DNA of 64,000 nt from the NCBI GenBank assembly GCA_019843655.1, contig JACDQD010000004.1:30639872-30703871 (forward strand), written 5' to 3'. Below, piece after piece: positions 41,101 through 52,202 of the stretch (its first letter is position 1; every line of letters starts with the position of its first letter). A model generated the notes under the pieces. The model saw nothing but the letters and a program-made list of their open reading frames with translations. It was not told where the DNA came from and made no database searches. A program made the translations under genes and the position numbers. The DNA comes from Lethocerus indicus. Its lineage: Eukaryota > Arthropoda > Insecta > Hemiptera > Belostomatidae.

Positions 41101-42741
41101 GCCTCCTGGAAAGGTGGTGGATAGGGGACTGGTGGCATCTCCTCACATGGAACAATCTTTATAGAATTTCTAAAAATAGATATAACTCTTAAGGACCCAT
41201 ATATATAATTTTGATTTAAACATTTAACAGAGACCTCATGGCTAAAGGCCACTTGACTATTTCCAGTAGAACTCCGATTCTCACAGAGGACATACCAAAA
41301 TCTCTAGCTGAATAAGCTTTGGCTGTTCAAGTTAAGAAGTAGGTTGTTAGGTTAGATTGAACCTAATATTCACACAGTTTGCCATGGCTCATTAAAACTA
41401 AGAAAAAATTAACAACTGCACACTGTAAATATAAAGCATGATTGTTCACAATATTTACCAATTTCATTCATTTATGGAACTATTATTTGGGTCCTTAATG
41501 GCTTACCATTATGTCTGGAACTATCAAGAACTCTAGAGGTGGAGCTTTAATAGAAACTCATTAATAACTAAATTAAAAAAAAATTATTTAGCCCACAGGT
41601 AAACATTGTTTATGATATAGTTTTTATTATTAAATATTATAAACATTAAATTATGCCAATAAATTATAATAATTGTATGTAGGTTGGCCCGCCCAGAACA
41701 GGTATTTTATGGTGGGGAAGTAAAAGGTGAATCGGCAATGGTTTATAAGGATGACATTGGGTCTAGAATTGTGCATACATATCAAGTGGTTAATCAAGGA
41801 CCTTGGAGAGTTAGTCAACTTGAATTGAGTATTGATTGGCCATACCAAGTAGCCAATAACAAACCTCTTGGCAAGTGGCTTCTTTATATGGATGAAAAAC
41901 CCTATGTTGAAGGTAATTATTTTGTTATGCCTAATCTGTTCTGTAATAAATATTTATCAGACTTTGAGACAGCTAAAAATATTCTCCATAATCTAGATTT
42001 TTCAATTTATATAGCACCAAGAGTTTTTGCAACATATAATCTTCTCCTTATGTATAAAGAGATGAGATGTGCAGTCTTGATCTGAAGTGGACTGGTGTAA
42101 AATTAAACATTTTATTTTGGAACTTTGTTTCTTTCATGTGGACTAGGCAGATTTGTCTTATAGCTTTAATTAATTAATTTTTTCTTAATTATTTTTTGTA
42201 GCTCTTAGTGGTGGTGAATGTTCAATGCCACATGGTGCAGTGAATCCTCTTGGACTTTTAAATAGACCAGGATTTTTCGATTCTCCTTTGGATTCTAAAC
42301 ATACTTCAACACCCACTACCCTTAATTCTACATTTCAATCTGATGTTTCGATAAGACGTAAACGTGATCTTGAAATGGTTGTTCGTACAGAGCCATATAT
42401 TGATAGAGATGGTCAAAGACATGATATTGTTAATATGGTGCGGTTTATTATTATCTATATTTTATTTTTATTTGAAGTGTTTTTTATAGTAAAAGCCTGA
42501 GAATCTTGTATTATAATTAACATAGAATTATGTTTCTGTATTACTTGTTTGCAGAACTGTGAACGAGGAAGTGCCAAGTGTTTCAAATTTAGATGTGTTA
42601 TAAACATGCTTCAGAAGAATCAAGAAGCAACTGTTTTCATCAGAGCTAGGTGAATAGGTTGATTTTTTTTTAAATTTGTGTCGTTTAGTACAATCTATTA
42701 TTCAAAGCTTTATTGTGTAAATAAATAAAAAATAATAGAAG

Positions 42742-42790
<49 letters not shown>

Positions 42791-44026
42791 TATAATTACT
42801 GGATCATAGTTTATAATTTCTATAATTTGCTTTTTACACTTATTAAGGCTTTGGAATGCAACCCTTGTGGAAGATTATCCTCATGCCTATTTAGTTAAAA
42901 TTGCTTCAAAAGCAAAGATCCACATTCCGTCTTCCACTGGAATCCATCAGAATCCTTCAGACGATGAAACTGAAGTAAGTAGTTATTTTGAGTACTATTA
43001 ATATAAATGTACATATATTTATTCTGTGTTATTTCTTGGCCATATGTTTTTTGCAATATGGGATATGTAGGTGAAAAACACATGAGACAACTAATTAACT
43101 GTGTTAGCAAGAGTTTCAGTTGCTTTCATAAGATGCAGTAGTTATTTTCTCCTGGCAATAATTAGGAATATAATCCATTATTTGTTTTGTTATATCTTGA
43201 GAAAAGGACTCATGACCTGTGCTCTGCTACTGTCATTTTTGAATGGTGCCAATTTATCCCACTTTGGAAAAGTTCTAGTATATGCTGTCACACCTTTCTT
43301 TTGCTTATTTAAAATCATATTTATTGAATAAAGGAGTTGTCCCATATTTATTTTCCATAGAACTTCACGCCTTTCATTGTTACTTTTTCTTAATGTTAAA
43401 AATTGACTTTTTTTGATGGGACTCTATGAGGGGTTGAAGTATCATCATATAGGTGAGTGGAATCAGAATATAGCAAGAATTAAAGAAATTCTGATTTTCA
43501 TACATTACTTTATGCATATCCTTTCCAATTAGGCAATCTGGTTTTCTCCATAAATTAACTCGTATAATTATTATTAATATATAATAAAAAATAATATGTG
43601 TATCAGTTATTTTACTATATGTTGGAACATAATGTGTGTGAGTATATATTTAATTTAAATCTCAGTTGTATACTTTATATTTAATTGATTTTGTGGGAAG
43701 TTAGTGTAAAAATAAATTTAGCTTTTCAATTCTCTTGGTAAGCTAACTTCATAATTATTAATTTTAAACTATTTTTCAGAATATTAAACTAAATTTATCT
43801 GCATTTTCAGATTGAAACCGTGGCGCGTACAGAATTATTCAAACAGCAAATGGCTGAAGGTGTTGCCCTTTGGATAATACTTGTGGCTTGCCTTTTTGGT
43901 ATATTATTACTTTTACTTCTAATTGTGATCCTTTGGAAATTAGGATTCTTCAAACGTAGACGACCAGACCCTACACTTAGTGGAAATTTGGAAAAACACC
44001 GTGTTGATGATTATCATGACTATTGA
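27992..44026 (+). CDS. mew: Integrin alpha subunit, PS1 / laminin-binding type
   Basis: Cell-surface alpha chain that pairs with a beta-integrin to bind laminin-type matrix. Coding exons: 27992-28170, 29505-29632, 31956-32059, 32625-32752, 34052-34260, 34583-34787, 34963-35097, 35323-35464, 36752-36990, 37606-37846, 38540-38777, 39322-39479, 40412-40656, 41683-41912, 42202-42437, 42555-42649, 42848-42974, 43811-44026. They total 3255 nt, 1084 aa plus TGA. The signal peptide (about 1-20) precedes [12 protein letters not shown]. The beta-propeller has Ca-binding FG-GAP loops [30 protein letters not shown] and [15 protein letters not shown], and there is no inserted I domain. A furin-type site RRKR (912-915, bases 42354-42365) splits heavy and light chains. 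A transmembrane helix (about 1031-1054) leads into WKLGFFKR and a 22-residue tail. The ATG at 27995 is an alternative start. The propeller segment [17 protein letters not shown] and the cleavage site favour PS1 (vertebrate alpha3/6/7) over PS2. Confidence 0.95.
30759..30845. repeat. (TA)n microsatellite in integrin intron 2
   Basis: Uninterrupted TA tract of about 87 bases, the longest perfect TA run in the window, lying about 230 nt upstream of the candidate microexon. Confidence 0.95.
31073..31099 (+). CDS. Candidate alternatively spliced 27-nt microexon of the integrin gene
   Basis: A pyrimidine-rich tract ending TTCAACAG precedes the segment, and a perfect GTAAGT donor follows it. It is 27 nt long and enters and leaves in phase 1, exactly matching the junction between the exons at 29505-29632 and 31956-32059. 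Inclusion would insert DAVDGHYNP and make the next residue Tyr, without disturbing the frame. It carries three CpGs in a CpG-poor intron. It would sit in a surface loop of the early beta-propeller. The main model does not need it, so if real it is a cassette exon. Confidence 0.45.
35124..35170. repeat. (TA)n microsatellite in integrin intron 7
   Basis: TA tract shortly downstream of the exon ending at 35097. Confidence 0.9.
35488..35560 (+). repeat. Degenerate tRNA-derived SINE head
   Basis: TAGCCTAATGGCTTGAG resembles a Pol III A-box and AAATTCGAATGC, about 55 nt further on, resembles a B-box. The spacing is in the range seen in decayed SINEs. No intact tRNA fold can be drawn. Confidence 0.35.
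35735..35895 (-). repeat. Dispersed repeat, copy 1 (integrin intron 8)
   Basis: Resembles the segment at 49060-49200 in a forkhead intron. Read on the minus strand, both contain GTGTACT followed by a TAAT.CCTTA..ACCTGTG-like stretch, then TGTA.TTAG.GTG..GTTAATGT, and end with GGTGTC. An 11-base C run (35723-35733) adjoins it. The family is unknown, and the length of the full element cannot be fixed from two copies. Confidence 0.4.
39119..39260 (+). repeat. Possible SINE fragment in integrin intron 11
   Basis: GGCCTCGGTGACTCAGGGC looks like a tRNA-type 5' end with A-box, and the 140-bp block is richer in GC than its surroundings. No B-box is visible, so the assignment is tentative. Confidence 0.25.
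42749..42786. repeat. (TA)n microsatellite in integrin intron 16
   Basis: TA tract about 60 nt before the exon beginning at 42848. Confidence 0.9.
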
Positions 44027-45480
44027 TGTACTTATTTCTTTTAAGTTCTTGTATTTGGATTGATAGTGAGCTTACTAAGTTAAAACTAATTCTTTGGTAT
44101 GTCATATGTCTAAGAAGAAGTGATAATGTGACAGTAAGATTGTCACATTAGTACAGCTAATGTTTTTAAGATTTTAACTCATATTTGCTCCACATGTATT
44201 GGTTTGTATTTCATGAGTGAATTTATATATATTTTAAAGATGCATTACTTATTTCCCTAGAAATGTGTCAGCAAGTAATTTATATTAAAAATGAGAGGTT
44301 AGTACAAGGTCCAGAACTAGTAGAATTATCCTTAAGATAATATCTTAAGGATAATATATCCTTCATATTTTGATATCTGTATGTGTATATGTATGTGTGT
44401 GCTATGTGTATAAAACAATGGAGGTGCGTTCAATAATCACACATGGTCATCTCATTTTATCATCAATTCCTGAATAGTACATTGTTCTGGTATTTACAGT
44501 ACTTACAGGAGACAGATTTTTTTGCATTTATGTAAAATGAAGTACTCTAAAACTGAACAAATTAATAGACATTCAGAATAGAATGTTGTAACTGATGATA
44601 TTAATATCAGTGTAGCTGCGCAAGCATTAAATTCTGAATGTAATTTTACTTTTATGTTGGATATAATTACTTTGTGAAACTTAACAGTATATATAATAAA
44701 ATTTCAAGAATAGATTGATATCTTACATATGAGTTAGTTCCAAATTACTTAAGTAGAATTGTATTATATTGATTTCAAATTTTTTTGTTTAACATGTACT
44801 GTTTAACGGACCAAACACATTAAGATTGAATTTTCTTGTTTTTTAAAAAATATGCCACATTTAGAGAAACAGTTTTCCCAAATTTCTTTCATGCAATGAA
44901 GAAACCTCACCATGTGGGTGTAGGAATTCGTGCAAGGGCCATGTCACCAATGGTACTGATCATTGCCCTTGCCTTGGTTTTAATCTATAATATAAAGTAA
45001 TATACAGTATTACAGTTACTTGTATTTTATGTTTCTTTACTGTGTAAATTACAATCAATTAAGTTAATTGTGTATTCATTCAACTTCATTGTAATTTGCA
45101 AGTAATTGATGTTAAAATTGTTTTTTATCTTTATGAAAAGAGTAGCTATTTTTTATGTTTATGAGCTTTATTTTAGAGACATTATGTCTTTGTATTTTAA
45201 AATTAATAAGAAGTGTAATGCATATTTAGATTATAAGTAATAATATTGTTTCTAAGTGCCTTTGCTACATTACTCAAAGGCCTTATTGGTGCCTATTTAT
45301 TGTTAGTGAAATTATCCTGCCTAGTGCCATTATGTGTGTAAATAATCTCATTTATATTTTTAAATTATACAGAAGTTTTCATACATTCATGTATGTGATA
45401 AATAAAGCATATATTTTATTGATAATTTTTTCAGAACAATCAAATCCCATTAGACAGAAATTAATATTTCATGTATTATA
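44027..45480 (+). other. Integrin 3' UTR and candidate poly(A) sites
   Basis: No coding similarity after the TGA. AATAAA hexamers at 44695-44700 and 45401-45406 are candidate poly(A) signals; the second is followed by T-rich sequence. A perfect 14-bp stem-loop lies at 44325-44355. Confidence 0.45.
44325..44355. repeat. Perfect 14-bp inverted repeat with 3-nt loop
   Basis: ATTATCCTTAAGAT and its exact reverse complement are separated by AAT. In the integrin 3' UTR it would form a strong RNA hairpin. It is too short to be a miRNA precursor. Confidence 0.85.
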
Positions 45481-45706
45481 TTTTTAATTGTTAATTAGAA
45501 ATTTAAATTGTAGTATAACAATTCTAACACAGCTGTTAAAAAGAAATAAGATTGCAACAAATCAATATATATAACTTGACTCATAGTTTCATCTGTGTTG
45601 AAATACAATGATTTAGGCAAATAATGCATAAAGAATAGTAATTTGTGTTATCAGGAGTAATATCACTTGGTATTAATTGAATTTCACAATTTATCAAATA
45701 TATTTT

Positions 45707-45786
45707 GGCCCAGGGTTCTAACCTAGGCCCAACTTTTCTATGGAGCTGTTCTTAATAACTTCTTTATGAACTGAGCTATACAAAAT
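45707..45786 (-). repeat. tRNA-derived SINE head
   Basis: On the minus strand TAGCTCAGTTCATAAAG is a good A-box. GGTTAGAACCC, about 55 nt later, is a B-box with one change. The spacing exceeds that of a normal tRNA and the arms do not pair, so this is a SINE or tRNA pseudogene rather than a working tRNA. Confidence 0.45.
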
Positions 45787-47661
45787 AAATATTTGTAACT
45801 TAATCAATAATTACAGTAATTAATTAAATTTTTTGGTACATAAGTTAAGGTGGTTAAGTTGGAACAGAATACCTTTTTTCACTATTCATTAATAGGACAA
45901 AAATGATGGCTCACCGGACTATACACATGCTTTTATCTACATGTGTATTCAGAAACAGCTTACTTAAAAGTAAAGTATGCAATATTAGTTTGAATTAAAA
46001 TAAAAATTCCAAAAACCTTTTTTCATTTACATACTCATTTAGCACTTCATTTGGGATTACTGAGCAGACCACTTTAACAGGACACTTGGTATCAGTACAT
46101 GGACAGTAGACTACCAAAAGTACTCCATCACTAGTACCTTAACACTGTTTTTCGTTTTCATTATCTTGATCATTGGTCATTCACCTAATTTTGTTTTATC
46201 ATTTTTTAATCATTGTTCTTTTACTGTAGGGTTCTTAAAGTGTAAATGCAAAGTGAATTCATAGGATTTGGGCAATTTTTCTAATCCTCCTTAAGGGTTT
46301 TTCTTTTTACAGTGAGATATATTGCAAATTAGGGAATTCTTTATTTAAACACTCAAGGATTTAAAGAAAATATAAATACTAATTTCATTAAAATTTAATG
46401 CAACACTTCTACAATAATTATCATTTTGCAATTATTTTAAACTATCTATGCTAATTCATTAGCCAAATATATTTTTCTTGATAATTTTTATTTATTATAC
46501 ATTACATTTTCTTGTAATAAATTAGCATTATTTACAAAATAATCTATATTAAAGCCATACGAATAACTTTGGAAATATTTTATAATAAACTTGTAGAATC
46601 AAACCAACATTTGGAGGTCAATTGTTCAATTTGTGTTAACCCTTAACGAACTACTTAGATTATAAGTTAGAGTAGGGTTATGTTGCACTAACTGAAGGAT
46701 GCACAATAGATAGACAATTTTTATGGTGAATCATTTGCTACATTTTTTAGTTGTGAGATTAGTTCCATTCTTTCCATGATAGTACCATTTCAGACTCTAG
46801 TAACCAAGAAACTGAGAATGTAGTTTACAGGGATACACAAGGTTCAAAAGCCAAATCAAATTTCACTGATGTAATTTTTCTTCACAATATTTATAATTTC
46901 GCTTAAAAAAGTAATTAATTACCTTTTAGTATATATCTCATTTTAAAAAATATGCGATTATGAATTTAATACAAAATGAAAACGTATTCTCTACAAAAAA
47001 AACCTAAAATAAGGCATCAAAATGTATAATAAGAATGCGTGTAAAATTCGAATTACCGCGGGTTATGGTGACTGGGTTTTCCCATACGTCGTAACGTAAT
47101 TTCGGATATTATTATATCCATAATATCTTCATTTTTATAATTTCTTTCTTTCCGGTGTGTTCGGCAGAGTAAGAAATTTAATATTATAAATTTATTGAAT
47201 GTCATGAGTCAGTTTAGGAAGTATAGTTTTTTACTCCTGATGTACTTCGTATTTTTTGAGCAATGGCTGGCTGATAACAGTTCGCTTATAACATGTTTCT
47301 CTTGCTTCACTTTGTCTGTGATATAAGTTCATTTTTAATTTTATTGGTGGAGTGAAATGTAATTTTTACATGTAACATAAACTGGTGAGTTTTTTCATTC
47401 TGATACACATTCAGAAATTAGACAGAAAAGGTTATATTTCGCTGTTGTGGAAGCTAATAGAGTATGATGAATTCACAATTGTAAACGTTAAGAATTTTCA
47501 ATTTAAACCATCCTAATTGGGCAGATAAATTGCATCAAGGTTTACTAAAGATGCATTTGGGTCAGGATGGTTCATCAACTCAAATATAATTGTCATCTTG
47601 TGAAGGTAACTAACTTTGGAATTAAAACTCTTATTTTTAGCTGGTATGTGGGTTACTCGAA
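45787..47661. promoter_or_regulatory. Spacer and 5' region of the forkhead gene
   Basis: No exon similarity from 45.8 to 46.9 kb. A CpG-richer patch at about 47.04-47.17 kb (including ACCGCGGG and ACGTCGTAACG) is the likely promoter area. A donor-like CTG|GTGAGT at 47394/47395 and an acceptor TATTTTTAG ending at 47640 suggest a noncoding first exon, intron 47395-47640 and an ATG 22 nt into the next exon. An initiator-like TCAGTT lies at 47209. Confidence 0.4.
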
Positions 47662-50600
47662 ATGGCAGAATTGGATGGCAATGCAGGATGGAAATCTTCA
47701 AATTTAAATACCTCTTCCCCTCATACATCACCACGTTCTCGTGACGGCAAGCCACCGTATAGGTAAAAAGATACGCCTCTTACCTTATGTCAGTATAAAT
47801 ATATAAATGCTTTTAGCCAAAGTTATCCATTATGTAATTGATTAATTGTGAATGCATTTTTCCATCATAATTGCAAAAATATGAATATATTGTTTATTTT
47901 CCTGTTATTTCAAAATATTATTTAATTTTATGTCAATTCAATGTTTAATTCTTTGAATGGTAAGCTTAGTTATATTTGCATATGTGGGAAGTACGTTTTA
48001 GGGGTTTTGATCAAAAATAATTATAAAAGTTATATTCTTAAATTTGTGTTGTATCCATTCATTGAATCCATCTGTTTATCTCATAAGAATAATGCTTTTT
48101 TGTGCATGTAGTAAGTAGAAATAACCAATTAGTCACATAAGGGGAAACATAAAAAAAGTAGTTTATGCAGCTTAGTTCCAAAATATATGTATGTGTGTTT
48201 AATGCCTAGAACAAGAATACTTGTCTCTAACCAGTGACAATTATTTTTATGGTAGTGTTTATTTTGAACAAATAATGTACTAATGGCTGGAGGTACAATT
48301 TAATAACTTAGATTTAAACCTTATTTGATGCCTTAATTTTACATGAATTTAAGATTACTTCGATTACTTAAATACCACCCTGTGAAAAATGTCATCTCTT
48401 GTAATGTAAGGGTCAATTGATATGGTATATAACATTGTTTCATAAATTGAAACATTACTCTTGTTGCCTAGGTACATTCTACTTTTGAGTGTATTTATTC
48501 CCTCTTTAAATTGGCACATTTATTTGTTTGTATTACTTGGGTTTACAAGATTTCTTGATTAAAACGTTTTGCAAAATTAAGGTTGTTTCATATTTTATTT
48601 TCGAAAAGTTTTATAATATAGTTATCTTTGTTTTTTGGCAGTTTGAGAACTTATATTTTTATTTGTCTTAGTCACCATAAAGCAGACGAAAACATAAATT
48701 CATATGTATGCCTATTTTATAGGCACAATAGTCCTTCCATAGTGTTCATATCATTACATTTAGTTTTTCTTGCAAGCGTTTTTGGCACATTTTAATGTTA
48801 CAATTTTTCAGACAAAGCAAGTGCATGTCATCAGGTTAATGGGTTTTGACACTAATTGTTGATAAACACTAACATTTTAGATCTTAACTTTTAATTATAA
48901 CTTTATATTAAGTGTGATTCAATAATGAGAGCATTATTTCAAATTCATTGCTCATTTATATTTCTTTTGTGATGATTTTTTTCTGATTCTGTTTTTCTTC
49001 TTTAATATTGACACTCATTTGAAATATTTCTTATTATCATCATATATATTATGATGTAGGAGACACCAGAGGCCCAGTATCGGCCCAGTGACCCTGCTAC
49101 TCTGTCTCACATTAACAGCACCCTAAATACAAAACGACCATCACATACAAATAAACAAAACCCTCACAGGTGCTAAGGCATTAGCAGTACACACCTCTGG
49201 ACTTATAAGTAAGGACAGTAAGGGGGCACCCAGAATGTGGCAGTCCCATTGAGAGTCTTTGTTGACATGTGTGGTCTATATATCCAGAGATCATGGGATA
49301 AATGTATACCTAGGTCATGCCAAACAGAAAAGAATGTATAACTCTGCGTATTTTGTCCTAAGCTAGACTGGTTTCATCTCTTCACCATTATAAGTAGATT
49401 TCTGTCAGTTATATGGGGAGATGCTGATGAAGCACCCTGGTTAGAACAGGTACTAAACAGTAACAGTAAAATAGTAGTTAGGGTGAAAATTCAAAACCAT
49501 TCTAGCTTAGAACCAAATAAGCAAATGATAGATAGGGTAATTATATTTCTAACCATTGTGGATCCCTTAACAAAAATTTAATTTCTTTTCTTATTGTACA
49601 AAATGTTTTGTCAAATTTTACTTAACAGTAACACCTATGCAACTATAAATTTGATATAATAATGATTAATATAAATTTTTTTCAATTTTAGCTATGCTAG
49701 TTTAATAAGATTGGCAATCAGTAATGCCCCGCAGGGTAAAATGACACTCTCTGAAATATATCAATTCATCATACAAACTTTCCCTTATTACCGGGATGCA
49801 AGTACTGGTTGGAAGGTATGTATGATTTTTTAAATAGAACTTAACCAATTTTAGCTTCTAATTTGATCCTGATCATTTATTTTTGTTAGTACATTTATTT
49901 TTTATCTTTGTAAAACATTCAAATTAATTTTTGGTTTACTGTGTTACTATAGTATACTTCAGTAATAAATTGTATTATGTTTTTAAATTACTATCCAAAT
50001 TTAATTTTATGCTTTTATCTAATGATTCCTTTAAATATTGAAGTGAGTAAATTTTTGAATGTGCTTAGAAAGTATACAACGGAATACTACTTGTGATCTC
50101 TGAGATTTTTAATTGATCAAGTTAGATAAGAGTAATGTGTTATTGTTGAGAAAATTTTGTTATTTTTCCTTCATAAAAATTATAAATTTCTTGAGAAATG
50201 GTAAATCATTGTGTTGAGTACTTTTAGTAATTAAATATATTAAATATTCCCCTAGATGTGACTAAAAAGTAAAGATATGCAGTTCTTCTTATTATTAAAG
50301 AAAACAAATAGAACCTTTTTGTTGTATATCATGAAGATAATTACCTTCTGTGTTCATACTTGTGATTTGAGTCTAGTCAGGTATTAATTTTGGTTTTAAT
50401 CTGCCACATTCCTGCATTAACTAGAAAAGAATTGTACATTACGCTGGCCACTGTGTCTAATTTCTTTGTAAATTAATATTTATAATTTATTAAAAGTAAT
50501 ATTTTTGTGGATTTCAGAATTCTATAAGGCATAATTTGTCTCTTAATAAATGTTTCACTAAAGTGGCAAGGCCAAAAGATGATCCTGGTAAAGGCAGCTA

Positions 50601-52202
50601 TTGGGCCATAGATTATTCACAAATTCAAGATGAAAGTTTACCCAAAAAGAAATCAAAAGTTCCAAGGGTAAGTAATTATTTAGTTCTTTGAGACACTTAC
50701 CAGAAAAATTAAATATTGTATTACTCTCACATTTTTATTGACAACACAATGAAGAGTTTATTTAAATAAAAATTGAATTAAGAGTATATTCAAAATGGAA
50801 ATTTTATCATTAATATATAATAATTTTTTCCATTTATGAACTTTATTTTTAAATAATTAGCAACTGATATTATGTTTACTTATACCAAGTATACTAAAAG
50901 TCATAAAAAACAATGAAATTCAGGGAATAGGTTATAGAAGTTCCCAGATTTATCATTGTTAAACACATTGTATTTTCTTTATATGTTACCTGTTGATTAA
51001 TGCTTTTCCTGTTTAGTATTACACATTTCTAGTTACATACTTAGAAATAATTCCTACTGTAACCAATTAAATGCTACTTAAAAATGTACATATATGTGCA
51101 TGTATATATAATCAAAATTTTAATAATTTTAGGTGACACCTTACAGTCCTGAATATAACAGTAACAGTAATGAAAGCCGCTCTCAAGGTGCCCAATTTAC
51201 ACCTGGAGTTCCTGAATCATACCTAGGTATGCCCACTGTTTAGTGTAAAAATTGTTGTACTCAAATTTCCATTATTTATTAAATTCTATGTCATTAGGAG
51301 TTGTAGATTGTACACTACATAGGCGAGTGTGTTTGAACAAAACCACTTATAATAATTATTTATTTACGTGAACTTCTTACATTTAAATGTACCAATTGCG
51401 TAGTTAATTTTTCTTATAGATGGAATTTTTGGTTATAGTACCATATTTTTGGGTATGTTCACATCTGTATATATGTGAGAGTATGTGTATATTTGTATGC
51501 CTAGTAGAACCTAGGTTTTATGAGCCAAGGAGGTCTCCAGGGAGTTAATTGTTCCCAAGTTCATTGGAACTGTATCTATCAATTGAAAACTTTGGTGCTC
51601 GGACACTTACTATGTAAAAAAGTGTAAAATTCTTTCTTTGTTTTTGAGAATTGTTTCTTTCTTCAACATGTTTCTCCACCTCTACTTTTTTAAATCTGAA
51701 TGTGTGTATCACACAATTTATGCTGATGCAGTTCTGCTAATATTTAGAATAGAAATTCTGTGAGACACAGATTGACACAAATGGACATTTTTGTCCAACT
51801 ATTATTCTTATTAAGAAATAACAGTTGAGTCATAATATGGCTCTAAAACTGATTATCTATTAAGTTAGTTGAAATAATAAATGGGACATAGAATTTGTAA
51901 ACATGCTTGGAGCACCATTTACTATATTTTATACTTCATTTTTTAAAATTATTTAAATCCATTTTTATTTCTAAGGAGATGACCTATGTTTGGGAAATTG
52001 TGAGGAAGTTTGTGCAGTTCTGACAGAACTGTTGGCCAATTATGGAGTGGATACATCGGAAAGTGCACAGCCATATGAGCCTTCACCGTGTCTTCACCAA
52101 GGTTACCAACAGTATTCAGCTCAGGCCCAATGTTTCCCTCCATCTGAATCTTATACACAGTGTGAACCATCCCTTCAGTTTGATTGGGATAGTTATTTAT
52201 AG
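47662..52202 (+). CDS. Forkhead box transcription factor, FoxJ2/3-like, short form
   Basis: Nuclear DNA-binding transcription factor. Coding exons: 47662-47762, 49692-49815, 50518-50667, 51133-51226, 51976-52202. They total 696 nt, 231 aa plus TAG, with all junctions in phase. The winged-helix domain spans about residues 28-110: [48 protein letters not shown] (recognition helix), [20 protein letters not shown]. The [12 protein letters not shown] wing and NKCF.KV after the helix match FoxJ2/FoxJ3 better than FoxJ1 (EPGKGGFW), FoxK or FoxN. A basic cluster PKKKSKVPR (117-125) may be the nuclear localisation signal. The tail is Ser/Gln/Cys-rich and ends FDWDSYL, a possible acidic-aromatic activation motif. 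Vertebrate FoxJ2/3 proteins exceed 550 residues, so this one is short, although its stop and downstream AATAAA (52437-52442) look genuine. Assignment to the subfamily is by eye. Confidence 0.88.
49060..49500 (-). repeat. Dispersed repeat, copy 2 (forkhead intron 1)
   Basis: A GC-richer block in an AT-rich intron. Its first 140 bases resemble 35735-35895 (see that entry), and the rest may be the same element. No ORF of note, terminal inverted repeats or target duplication was seen. Confidence 0.4.
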
